The notes beneath the pieces were generated by a model. The model worked only from the letters and a program-made list of their open reading frames with translations, was not told the DNA's origin and searched no databases. Position numbers and translations under genes: made by a program. Positions 45,769 to 57,284 of a DNA stretch of 64,000 nucleotides are shown here, piece by piece. The DNA is from Cenococcum geophilum 1.58 (Eukaryota > Ascomycota > Dothideomycetes > Gloniales > Gloniaceae). How positions within the stretch are numbered: the stretch's first letter is position 1; each line of letters opens with the position of its first letter. The stretch is from positions 2,046,001 through 2,110,000 of the forward strand of contig KV748192.1 in NCBI GenBank assembly GCA_001692895.1, written 5' to 3'.

Positions 45769-47776
45769 TTACCCCCCCCCTTCTAAAAAAAGCCTGCCCT
45801 TAGGCTTTATCCCCTTATAAAAAAGAAAGAGAAAGAAAAAAAATCTAGTATCTGGCGCTTAATCGCGATACTAGTTAACGTAGGACTTATAGTAATCCTA
45901 TAGCTTCTGCTGCTATAGGGGTATATCGCTATACCCAGTTAACGTAGGGTAGGCAGCCGTCCTGCAGCTCCTGCTGCTGCGAGAGGTATATCGCTAGGAG
46001 CTCTCTATTAGTCGTTATTCCTTCTCTAAAACTCCGGTACCTCCTAGCCCTACTATCCCCCCTTTTATTATGGCGCGCCCTAAGCTATAAAAAAAGCCTC
46101 CCTAGTCCCCCTCTTAAAAAAGTTAATGTAAAGGTTTAATCAGGGTAGGAGGGTTAGGGAGTTACTTATATATATATCGGCACGAGTTCTTATTTATTTA
46201 GTAGTAGTACGGTACTAGTAATAGGGTTGTATTCTAGGGAGTAAAGCTCTACCTAGTTGTGTTTAGGCCGTAGGCGTATTAGCACAGTAACTTGTTAGGA
46301 TTATAGTAGTATAGTGCTAGCGATAGGCCATATTTTAGGGAGTAAAGCTCTTCCTTGTATATAGTTATTACTATAGGTAGAGTAGTAGAAGTTGGTTATA
46401 GTGCTATAGGCAGAGCAGTAATAGTTAAATTAGGATCCGCTGCAGGCAGAGTAGTAAGGGTTTATTTGTTTAGCTGCAGGCGGGGTAGTATATATTAGTT
46501 GTAGTACTATAGGCAGAGTAGCAAGGGTCTATTATAATAGTAGGCGTATCGGCGTTATTGTTATCTAGTTCGTCCTAATTAACTTTAATTATCGCCGCAC
46601 TAGTATCTTAGTCTCAGCTAAGGTCGTTCCTCGTAGTATATATAGCTTAGTCTTAGTTAAAAAGGGTTGTCCTTCCATAGGCGTATTGGCACGGTGTCTT
46701 ATTTTATAGGTCGTAGGCGTATCGGCACGATAGTAATCGGGACCGTAGGCGTATTAGTATAAGGTCTTATTAGTTCGGGTAGTAGTACAGTGCTAGCGAC
46801 GGGGTTTGGCTCGCAGGCGTATTAACGCGAGGTCTTTTTAGCAGGTCGTAGTTCTATAGGCGTATTGGCGCGGAGCTTATTAATTTGGGTAGCAGTATAG
46901 TGTAAGCGTTAGTTCATTTTCTATAGGCAAATCGGTACGGAATCTTGTCGGCTTATATGCGTATTAGTATGAGTTTCTTATCTAGTCGCAGGCGTATAGG
47001 CGCGACGGTTATCTGGTTTAATCGTAGGCATATTAACGCGATTATATGGTTGGTTTAGGGTTAAGGTAGCAGTATAGTATAAGTGTTAGGTCCTTCCTAA
47101 TTGATTTCATCTCTCCTTATACAGCTTAGTATTAATTAGGGTGGTTATCGCAGCATAGTAGTAGCGGATATAGGTAGGATTTGTTTTAAAGGACTTTGTA
47201 AATAATATATACCTACCACCTAATAGCATAGCGCGGGTTATAAGTTAGCTTGTTTTAGCTATTAGCCCAAACCTAATATATACTAGAGGACTTCGCGGAT
47301 AATATATACCTACTGCCTAATAGCACGGCGCGGGTTATATCTTAGCTTATCTTAACTAACACTATAGGATTAGTACTGGGCTTAGTAATAGGATTACTAT
47401 GTTATTCTCTGCAGTATTAGGCTAAGTCTTAACCGAGGTCGTCTCTATAGCTTGTATAACTCTATATTAGTTAAAAAGGTTAGAGGGGGGTTTTAGAGAG
47501 CCACGCTTAATCTAGTAGGGTAGTAGTAGGCTATAAGCTATTATGTCCTTAGCTATTAATTGTAACTATAGGAGACCTTTTAGCTGCTTAAATACTAGCT
47601 CCTAGTTCAATAATAGCGACTTAACGCGTCGACGACGCGCAGCTAGGGGTGTTTAACGCGTGTCCTCTTAGAATACGTAGAATGGGGGTAGGAGATTATC
47701 TAGGCCTTCCTAGGCGAGGTAAAGAGGGAGCTTCAAAACAAATAAAGTCCCCCCTAGGTAGGTAAGCTTAGTATAA
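45769..47776 (-). other. NA1 interior, second copy
   Basis: Colinear with 43550-45581, with differences that are mostly C/T and A/G plus a few short indels (24 bp shorter overall; one CCCCCTAGTTATAAAAAAG unit present at about 43882 is missing). The same short-repeat families are present. The primer-site complement AGCTTAGTAT is at 47765-47774, two bases from the right LTR. Confidence 0.8.
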
Positions 47777-47963
47777 TATTATGGCTTAAATAAATGCCTC
47801 TAAACCAAAGCTTAAATAAATGCTATATTATAAAGATACTAAGCTAAGGAGTAGAAGGAGGTTAAGGAAAGGATAGGTCTATATACATAAGCTAAGTCTC
47901 TAAGCAAGCCCCTAACTAGGCTGTATGTAGACGTCGCAGGGGCGGTACCCTAGCGCCGTTATA
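47777..47963 (-). repeat. NA1 LTR, right copy
   Basis: 187 bp; TATTATGGCTTAAATAAATG to CTAGCGCCGTTATA, next to ACTAC. Confidence 0.92.
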
Positions 47964-47968
47964 ACTAC

Positions 47969-50900
47969 TATATAAGATAAAGACGTAGTAATAGTAGTAG
48001 AATTAGATATGGAAGCGGAAAACGCTAAGTCCTAGCCCTAAGTCGTAGGTTAGGACGCCCTAATAATAAAGGGATTTATATATTGGCCTACTTAATAAAT
48101 AACTTAGTAAAGATAAACGGACGGAAATAGATAGTTTTACCTATAATAGGAACTACTGCTAAAAAATAATATAAAAGCTGTTCTATAATTAACTACGAAG
48201 CTATTAACCAATTTATAGATACTTAACTTATACGTACTTATAACCTGCCTACTTTACCCCTTACTAAAGCCCGTGCCCTATAACTTGCTAATAGTAGTTA
48301 TACCGTATAAAAGATTACCCATATAGTATAACTTTACTTAAATATAAACAGGCACTAGGAAGAACTCTAGGCCTATATTATACTACTTACTAACTACCCT
48401 ATTATCCTTAGAATAAGCTAACTTAAATAATATAACCCTACTATTAACTAGGAAAAGAGAGAAGCAACCTTTAACTCTAAATACTGTAGAGAGACTTACC
48501 TAGGATATAGCCTAGCCGCCTCTATTTACTCACTAGGATATTAACCTAAGAAACCCCTTATTACCCTACCTATAATTAACTACTACTATATAAGCGCCGC
48601 GGCCTTCTACTATATAGTATATAGAAAAGGCTAGACCATTGCTATAGCTTCCTAATTACGACTATATAAGCTTAATAAAGAATAAAACTATATCCTTTAT
48701 AGTAATATAATAGATATAGTTAACCTTTTAGAAGATAACGCCCCTATAGAACTCTATAGACTTTTACCTTTAAACTTTAAGAAGTTTATAAAAGATAAAC
48801 TTTTAGTTATAAGAAAGTATATTAACAAGTACCTTAATAAAGGGTTTATTTATTCTAGCATATTACTAGTAGCCGCCCCTATCCTTCTCGCTAAGAAGCT
48901 AAAAGGAGATATTTAATTCTACGTTAACTATAGAGGATTTAACGCTATTACGATTAAAAACTAATACCTAGTACCGCTTATACAGGAGACCCTTAAGCGG
49001 CTTAGCTGAGCCAAAATCTATACTAAGCTTAATATTATCGCCGCCTTTAACTATTTCTAAATACGGGAAGGTAATAAATAGAAAACTGCATTCGCATTAC
49101 GCTTCGGCCAATTTAAATATACTATTATACCCCCCAGCGTATATAACGGCTTAGGCACCTTCTAAAGCTATATTAATAACGTCTTACGGGATTACCTTAA
49201 TGACTTCTGCTCTGTGTACCTAGACAATATACTTATTTATAGTAATAACCCTTTTAAGTAGACTAAACACGTTTAAAAAGTCCTATAACACCTTAGGGAC
49301 GTAGGACTTTATATTAATTTAAAGAAAGGCAAATTCTTAGTTATAAAAGTAAAATACCTTAAACTAATTATTACTACTAAGGTGTCCGTATAGACCCTAA
49401 GAAGGTACGTATAATTACTAAATAGTAAGCCCCTACCTATATTAAGGACGTATAAGCCTTCCTTAGTTTTACCAACTTCTATTAGAAATTTATATATAAC
49501 TTCTTAAGCGTAATAGTACTACTTACAGCAATAATATAAATAAAGGGCCTTTCTATAAAAGGAAGAAGAACGTATCTACGCTTTACCTAAACGCCTAAAT
49601 ATAAGAAGGCATTTTAAGACCTTAAAAATGCCTTTACTAAAGCACCTATTCTAGCTTACTTTATACTAAGACAATAACTCTATCTTAAAACTAACTCCTT
49701 AGACTATATTAACGCAGGCGTCCTCTTTTAAATAGGTAATAACGGTCTCCTTTACCTAGTCGCATTCTACTCGTCTAAGCTTATACTATTAGAGTATAAC
49801 TATAAGATCTATAATAAAGAACTCCTTATAATTATATAAGCGTTTAAAGAATTCTAACCAGAACTCTCCTTAGTAGAGCTTAATTAGCCAACTAAAGTCC
49901 TTACGGACTATTATAACCTTAAGTACTTTATAACTATAAAGTAGCTAAACTAACGCTAAGTATATTAGAACGAGTTCCTCTCTAATTTTAACTTTAAAAT
50001 TATATATTAACTAGGAGTATAAGGTACTAAACCTAATAGCCTAATACGTCACTCATAAGACCTTCCTTAGTCTAAAGATAACCCCTATAATTAGTTCTAA
50101 CAATAAATAATCCTAAAAGCACAAAATTTAGCCCTAGGTATACTACCCATAATAGAGCTAACTATACCTTAGCTTTATACTACAGAACTAAAGTTACCTC
50201 CTAAAATTAATAAGCTTATTACTACGGTATATAACACCTCTATTAACCTATTACTATATTAACTTATTACCGCAAAGACCGCTAGCGCCTATATACTACC
50301 TACTAACCTCTAAAGCTTAGGCTAGATTAATATAGCAGCCTTAAAAGTAAAAGAGAACAGGCTCTATTATAGAGGTCGCCTATTTATCCCTAACTTAGAA
50401 AATCTATAACGGTAACTAATTTAAATGGCCTATAACCTCTAATTAAGCGGCCACTTAGGTAGAGGAGGAACCTACGAGCTTCTTAGCTAATATTACTTCT
50501 AGCCAAAAATAATAGACTTAGTTAAACGCTTTATAGGCGCCTGCTATAGTTATAAGCGCGCTAAGGCCTTTAATATAAAGTACCAATGACTACTATACCC
50601 TCTACTAATACCTATACGACAATAGGTAGATATCGCTATAGATTTCGTTATTAACCTACTACCCTATAAACGATACGGCCGTACCTATAAGAACATCCTT
50701 ATAATAATATACCGACTTATAAAAGAGCGCCACTATGTCCTAACTAAAGGCGTAGCTATGACTAACGTTACTAACGCCTTTCTTCGCGAAGTTTACCGAC
50801 TATATAGGTTACCTAACTTAATTACGTCCGACTAAGGCATATAATTTAACTCTAATATATAGAGACGAATCTACTAACGCCTTAGTATCTCCATTAAGAT

Positions 50901-51800
50901 GTCTATATCCTTTTACTATAAAACTACTAGGCAACTAGAAAACGCTAACGCTAGCATAAAAGCGTACCTATAATAGGTAGTCGCCTATAGTTAAGATAAC
51001 TAGGTAGATTACCTCCACTAGGTAAATTCGCAGTAAATAACTACGTCTTAACCACTATAGGACTTACCCCATTCTTCGTAAACAAGGGTTATTACCCCCA
51101 ATCTAGCATAGAGCCACTAGAACCTATTAATAAGAAACTACTATATAGAAAACGCCTTAAGATGCTACTTACCAACTAGTATGCAGACTATATAAAAAAT
51201 CTACTTAACTACTGTAAAGGAGAAATAGCTTAGGCTTAAGTAAAGTAGGCCTACTTTATTAACTATTATAGAACGCCACCACCGGAAATATATATTGGTG
51301 ACTAGGTATAGCTAGATACATATAATATCTCTATATAGGCTTATAAAGTCACTCGATTATAAGAACCTTAGCCCCTATTTAATTAAATAAGTTATTAATA
51401 AGGGAGCCGTATATAAGCTAGAACTCCTACCTACCCTAACTACTTGCGGGATATAGCCTATATTTTACTTATAGCTACTACACCTTTATTAGCCTAACCC
51501 CTTACTAGGGCAGATATGGCCTAAACCCCTACTAATACTAATCCGAGATAAAAACGAAGATAAGAACCATAAGGAGTGGACCGTTAAAAAAAATTATTAA
51601 CTCTAAATACTTTAGTAAAGGTAGAGGACGACGGCTCTACTATAGAGCTATATATATAGGATTTGATATAAATTAGCCAGAATGGCAACCGTAGGAAGAC
51701 TTTAAAAATGTAAAGGATTTAATTAGCGACTTTTATTACGCAAACCTATAGAAACCGGGCCTAAGCAGAGATTTTATACCCAATCCTCTATAAAAGCCCT
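47969..51800 (+). pseudogene. G5 Pol: protease, RT, RNase H, integrase, chromodomain
   Basis: Continues from Gag after NA1. A protease-like region leads into RT from about 48790 (Y-I-N-K-Y-L-N-K-G-F-I then P-I-L-L-A-K-K). The catalytic box Y-L-D-N is at 49217-49228 (normally Y-L-D-D). RNase H lies at about 49660-49960. The integrase core follows from about 50600 (D-I-A-I-D-F-V-I-N-L then T-S-D) to about 51100. A chromodomain lies at about 51565-51760 (E-W-T-V-K-K, then W-Q-P), followed by a K-P-G-x-S-R-D tail. Gln and Trp codons are mostly TAG/TAA. It is similar in plan to G1/G2 and has the same 3' UTR palindrome as G2. Confidence 0.88.
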
Positions 51801-52101
51801 TATAGAGCTAAACTGTTATATATTGCTATATAAGGGCAAATTGCCACTAAATTGCTATTAGATTGCGGTAAAGTGCAATTACGTAACTAGAATATCGTTA
51901 AGATGTCTAGAAACTTTAACCGGCAGTTAAAGTTATCTAATTAGTTAGATTTTTAGATGCTAAGCCTTATTATATAACGCTGTTTTAAACCTTTAGCAAT
52001 ACCCCCCTTTTTTTCTTCTCTATACCTTAAGTATCCCTTTTATATATATATATAGTAACTATAGCGTTGCCGGAGCTCCGCCTCTATAGGAGGGGGGGTA
52101 G
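51801..52101 (+). promoter_or_regulatory. G5 3' UTR: palindrome and polypurine tract
   Basis: A 23-bp near-palindrome (AACTTTAACCGGCAGTTAAAG plus TT) at 51912-51934 is followed by TATCTAATTAGTTAGAT, both shared with the G2 3' UTR. The purine run AGGAGGGGGGG at about 52089-52098 directly precedes the 3' LTR and is the expected plus-strand primer. No gene was seen. Confidence 0.65.
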
Positions 52102-52294
52102 TATTATAAAACCCTACCGTAGGGGCCTCTATAGGAGAGCCCTATACTTTTATATATACCTCGCGTATAGCTTATATTAGCTACGCGTAGGTATATTACC
52201 TCCTTATACCCTTAACCCTTACGATTAATTGCGTAACGTCTTATAGACTCCTTAAATATATACGCTCTATAGCTACTACCCTCATTCTATAACA
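52102..52294 (+). repeat. G5 3' LTR, heavily RIPped
   Basis: 193 bp; TATTATAAAACCCTACC to TTCTATAACA. Same length as the 5' LTR, with about 27 transitions. Confidence 0.9.
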
Positions 52295-52309
52295 TTATCT
52301 TATTTATAG

Positions 52310-55300
52310 TATATCTAGAACTATTACTAAATCTTTATCTTTAGTTCTTAGGAAGGTTTTGATTACTGTATTATATCTTAGCTAAAGGTACTTTTTAGGT
52401 TCCTAACTGTTATATACCTAAAAATATCCTTTTTAACGGATTAAGAATTTACCCTTTTTTTAGCGCTATCTTTAGTCTAAAATATCTTCTATATTCTATT
52501 CTAGTTCCCTATTAATTTTATTAGGGGGTAGCGGTTCTATACCATCTCTTCTCTAATATAGCTTTAGTAAGGAAATATAAAATATAGGATATATTAAATA
52601 TAATTTCGGCAATTCTAATTTATAGGCTTAATTTCCTTTAGTTTTTCTAACTATATTAAAGGGTCTAAGCCACTAGTAATCCAGCTTCTTCTTAATATGT
52701 TTTATTTAGATAATTTTTATAAATAGTAAGACTTTATCTTTTATCTTAAATTCTTTTAGCATATATTTTTTGTTATAGTACCTTTTTTATACAGCCTAAG
52801 TGTCTAGTAAGTACTTTTTAAGTTCTTCTCTACAAATTCTTATATACTTAATTATTTTAGACACTACTAGTGCCTCCCTTTTAGGAATAATATCCTTAAC
52901 GTTTTATAGGTTATTTGCTTTTACCCTAAACAATACTTTATAAGGGTTTTTTTATACTGCTATAGATGCTTATATTATATATATATTACGCTAAAGCTAA
53001 CTATAATATCTAATTATTCTGTTAATAATTAATATAGTAGTGGAGGTAGTGTTCTAATAACGTATTTAGATACTTTGTTAGCCCATCTGTTTATAGGTAA
53101 AAGGCAATACTTATTCTTTACTATATTTTTAATAGGAGACAGAATAAAAACTAGAATACGCTATTAAATATAGTACCTCTATTAAACATGATTTCCCTTA
53201 GCGTACTAAATAAAAGCTACTATTCTAAAAATAGGTCTGCCAGTTCTGCTACTATAATCGTTATTATAATAGTAAAGTACCCTAAGAACTTTATATATCT
53301 ATTAATGATTACTAGAATAGCGTTAGCAACCTCTCCTATTCTTATTTTAGTAGGGGGTAAGCTTATTATAAAATCTATTATTAATTCTAATATAGGCCTC
53401 TACGGAATAGGAAGTACTAATAACTCGCTATATAGGCGATGTCTAGATATCTATACCCTTTAGCACGTATTATATCTTAATATATAGTCCCTAACTTCTT
53501 TAAATATTTTATCCTAAAAGTATTTCCTTTAAACGGCCTTAAGGGTTTTGTTAGCACTATAGTAACCCCTAAAAGGGTTATTATAAAGACCTTTAGAATT
53601 TTATCTTAAACTGCTTAGTCCTTTAAGATATATATAGCACCCTTAAAGCGTAATAGACCCTTTTAGTCTTACTACTATAGCTTTTTAGTAACTTTGGCCA
53701 AGTTAGTCTCCACTATATCTTTTTACCTCCCCCTAGAAATAAAGGTGTCCCTTTATTATACTTAAAGAAGAAGATCTAAAAAGGTTTTGTATAAATTACT
53801 TACTTTTATTTTACCTACCGCTATTATAAATATAAGGCGTGGCACGAGACGTTTTAAACTATTAGTACTAGTAGATTCTCCTACCATTATATAGTGTACT
53901 ACGCTGCGGATAGGCATCTTACCTATCCCCCTTAGATCTAGATACTTGCAGCTAATACGCCGTTAAGTTAAAGGTGCCGTAATATCCCTAGCATATCCCG
54001 TAGAATTCTTGCTAATTTTAAGGTACGCTAACTTTATAACGTCTACCTAGCCTATAATCTAGTCCGTAACTATATCCTACGGCTCTATAATTATAGCGCT
54101 TTATAGCTATATTGCTAGGATCTCTGCCCTACTATAAAATTTTATAGTTTTAGGAAAAGAGTCTTCTTTTTTTAAGCAAATTTTGCAATATAGGGATTAG
54201 TTCCCCTATACTGTCCTAGATTCTTTCTATCTTATAATTTAAACGTTTTAATAACCTATTAGCGGGATTTATCTTTCCTAGGCGGTATATAATTTTAAAG
54301 TTATACTATAATAGTGCCTCTACCTATTTAGCTTATTAACCGCTTAATACCTTTATAGTTATAAAGTATTCTAGGTTATTATAGTCTATAAGGACTTTAA
54401 TAGGGTAATTGCTTCCTATATAATAATATCGCTAGTATTTTATTATAGTGATGTTTACGACCAGCTTCACCCCCCTACTTAAGCAAGCGCTGCGAGATTT
54501 TAAATTCGCTACGCGCATCCAACCTCGCTTAATTACTACTAGCTGTACGTAGTACCTATAGCGAACGGCTGTGGCCACACGTAAGGACCTTTTTGGTTGC
54601 CCTAGAGAAACGCCTTAGTTGGCCAGGGGAATCAAATTAAAGACGTACGCTTCCTCTTCTCCCTCTTCTCCCCCGTAACTACGCCTCCCTTATAGCCGCC
54701 AAAACGCGAATATAACGCTGTCTCTGCAGAGAGGTCGATGAAATTTGGCAATATTATATAGGTGGAAACCTTATAATATCTAATAAAGATTATAACACTG
54801 TGGGATCGCGACGTTCTTGCAGCCAAGCATACGGCTTCGCTACAATTACTATATACAGCTGGCGGCAATTAAGCGAGATTGGATGCGCGTAGCGAATTTG
54901 AAATCTCGCAGCGCTTGCTAAAGGGGGGGGGTAAAGCTGGTCGTGAATATCACTGTACTATAACTATTATAAATGGCTCCTAGTTATACGTTATATAACA
55001 CTATTTTATAGGGGTTATTTTCCTTAACTAAAACGCTATAGGATACTATTCTCCGTCTTTTAATTAAGATATAATTACCCCTAGGGTAAAGCCGGATATA
55101 TTTATTTTAAGGTATATATATAGCTCCTAATAAAAGAATATTAGGATAGGCGCTAATATAAATAAATCCTTTAACTAGTCTATAGCTTACTTAGTAGCTT
55201 CCCTAAATATAAAGAGTCCTAACTTCTTACTATTCTTAAATCCTTTTAGTAAGTTAGTAATTGGGAGTATTACTTATAAATAATAAATAATAAACGTTTA

Positions 55301-56601
55301 GTAGAAGTTCGCCGTACTTAAGAAAACCTACACTTCTCTAAATGTTATAGGGTAGGGCTATTCCCTAATAGCGTCCACCCGACTTTTCTCTATTAATACT
55401 CCGTTAACGCTAATAATAAAGCCTAGAAAATTAATACTAGTAGTATAAAACGTGCACTTTTTTAGGTTATACAGAGCTTATATTCCTATAGTCTTTCTAG
55501 TACTATTTATACGTGGTATGTATATACTTCGTAGTTATTAAAGTAGACTATAATGTTATTAAGGTAGATTATATATATTATGTCTAATAGGCCTAATAAT
55601 GCCTTATTAATATAGGCCTAAAATATTACTAGTGTGTTGGTGAGCCTAAATAGCATTACTAGGTACTTAAAGTGGCCGTACTATATTTAGAACGCTATTT
55701 TCTACTTATTACCGGCTTTAATCCGGATTTAATAGTATATATATTTTAAATCCAATTTTATAAATATCTTTACGCCTAATAGCCTATTAATAAGCTCCCC
55801 TATTAAAGGTAATAGGTAGTAATTCTTTATAGTAATCTTATTTAGCGCCTAATAGTTAATATAAAGGCGAAGGGTCTTATCCTTCTTGGGTATAAATATA
55901 ATTGGTGCCCCTACTAGGCTTATAAAGGGCCAAATTTATCCTCTTTAAAGATTATCTATTATATATTAAGGTAATACCGCTAGCTTATTTTCTAATAGGT
56001 TATATAGTAGTCTAAAAGGAGGTTATTTATCCCCTATATCTATCTTATACTTAACCAATATAGGGTTAGATAAGGTTTATATAGCCTCTTTATTAAAAAC
56101 ATCCTCTAAGTCTATATATTCCTATAGAATCTCTAGTTTCCTAACTGCGTATAGCCGGCTATCTAAAAATAAATATCCCGTGTCCCCGTTCTTAGTGTTA
56201 AAAGTAGTATATATAGAATATGCCTACCCTTTTTCTTATATATAGTTTAAGAAAATCTTTTAATCTTTAACTATAATACGCGGTTAAGACTTCTAATATT
56301 AATATAAGGCTAAAGGCTAATTAATATCCGGATTAACTTGGTGATGCTATAGGTATCCCAAAATAAGGTTATACCCCTTAATTTCTACGGCATAGAAGCG
56401 CATTTTCTATATATCCTATAGACTATTACAGTCCTAGCTAGCCACGGAAAAAGCCTATTCCCTATAGTATAAAATCTAGTAGCCTCTAATACTTTAAACA
56501 GTGCGTACCTATAAGCCGCTAAAGTCTAAATCTAATTCTTTTACTAGTAATTAAGAAATAAACCCTATAGTCACGCCGCTGTTTATAAGGTAGTCTTACG
56601 T
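52310..56601 (-). pseudogene. G6 Pol: protease, RT, RNase H, integrase, chromodomain
   Basis: The protease starts near 56570 with L-I-N-S-G-V-T-I-G-F-I-S (normally D-S-G-A). RT carries Y-L-N-N at 55555-55566. RNase H spans about 54200-55000 and is split by MITE-2. The integrase core lies at about 52900-53470 (F-I-I-S-L-P-P-T-K, L-T-x-Y-L-N-T-L-L-E-H-Y-L); the open 91-codon plus-strand frame at 53188-53463 is antisense to this core and not a gene. A chromodomain is at about 52310-52500 (I-E-D-I-L-D, then K-K-G-K-F-L-I-R). It is a separate chromovirus lineage from G1/G2. Confidence 0.87.
54446..54955. mobile_element. MITE-2: 510-bp TIR element in G6, un-RIPped
   Basis: Terminal inverted repeats of about 90 bp: left TAGTGATGTTTACGACCAGC, right (complemented) CAGTGATATTCACGACCAGC, continuing through CGCAGCGCTTGC. 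TA flanks both ends (54444-54445 and 54956-54957), as for Tc1/mariner-type elements. CA and TG dinucleotides are abundant, unlike G6 around it. A 78-codon minus-strand frame (54632-54868) inside has no recognised domain and is probably chance. Confidence 0.88.
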
Positions 56602-56929
56602 TAACGTACTTTATAGCGAGCGACGCACCCAAGCGAGAGACGCACCTCAAAACCCCACCAAAAATTAGAAAAATCGTACCTTAATATCTTAACAACCAGT
56701 AAATAATAAATTCTAATAATTTGGATTTGGATTTTAATATACACTTTACAGCTTTTATTAAAGTTATATAATAAATAGTTTAATAGTTTTAAAGATATTA
56801 AAATTTAGGGGCTAAAATGAAGCTAAATTGCTATATATTGCTATATTTTAAAAACTACTAAACTATTTACTATATAACTTTAATACAGGCTATAAACCAG
56901 ACCGTACAGGGACATAAAGATCACAGGGG

Positions 56930-57170
56930 ACACAAGGGAGAGGACGCCCTGTAGGAAGACCCTCATGGACAGCTACAGCAAGCTCAAGACCAGGACAATC
57001 AAGAATTAGACTCAACGCGGCAAACATAACATTCGCAGCCGACTCTTAAAGGGCGCATAGCCAACCAGTAAGAACAGGGGAAGAACTAGAGACAATAACA
57101 GATTTAGATATAGAAGCGCTAGTAGGAACACAAGATATAGGAATGGAAAGCTCTATACAAAATGAGTAGT
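56930..57170 (+). pseudogene. L3 ORF1 C-terminal fragment with AT-hook-like motif
   Basis: From 56942 the frame reads G-R-P-V-G-R-P-S-W-T-A, an AT-hook-like motif, then a Ser/Arg/Thr-rich stretch and E-E-L-E-T-I-T-D-L-D-I-E. AT-hook proteins bind the minor groove of AT-rich DNA; in a LINE Gag this could help target or condense nucleic acid. The N-terminal part, including any zinc knuckles, is absent through 5' truncation. The frame ends before ORF2. Confidence 0.5.
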
Positions 57171-57284
57171 AACCAGGGTGCAGACATAAGAGACAGAAGT
57201 TCTAAATATCCTAGAGAAAGTGGAAACAGAAAAAGCGAGGAACGACGGAGAGGCGAAGGACCCTTGCCGGGGGTCCGCCACCTA

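Larger units (their letters stand above)
43363..47963 (-). mobile_element. NA1: non-autonomous LTR element, head-to-tail dimer with three LTRs
   Basis: Structure LTR (43363-43549), 2,032-bp interior, LTR (45582-45768), 2,008-bp interior, LTR (47777-47963), flanked by ACTAC on both sides (43358-43362 and 47964-47968). The three LTRs are each 187 bp and the interiors are near-copies. Orientation is minus, from the purine tract at the left of each interior and the primer site at the right. The LTR start and the first about 70 bases match G2. I found no Gag, protease, RT or integrase motif in either interior, so it must depend on another element for proteins. It resembles the large non-coding LTR derivatives known as LARDs. 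Confidence 0.88.
41511..52294 (+). mobile_element. G5: chromodomain Gypsy element, split by NA1
   Basis: Plus-strand element with 193-bp LTRs (41511-41703 and 52102-52294). Without NA1 (43363-47963) it is about 6.2 kb with Gag, protease, RT, RNase H, integrase and chromodomain. Unlike every other LTR element here it has no clear 5-bp duplication: the left flank is TTTAT and the right flank TTATC, sharing only TTAT. The left flank is LINE L4 and the right flank is the 3' end of G6, so the flanks belong to different elements. The left LTR is almost un-RIPped, the right heavily RIPped. Confidence 0.88.

Noticed and set aside
53188..53463. 91-codon plus-strand frame
   Set aside because: It is antisense to the integrase core of G6, which is recognisable on the minus strand.
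54632..54868. 78-codon minus-strand frame inside MITE-2 as a gene
   Set aside because: MITEs are non-coding, and I recognise no domain or conserved neighbour; the frame overlaps the right inverted repeat.
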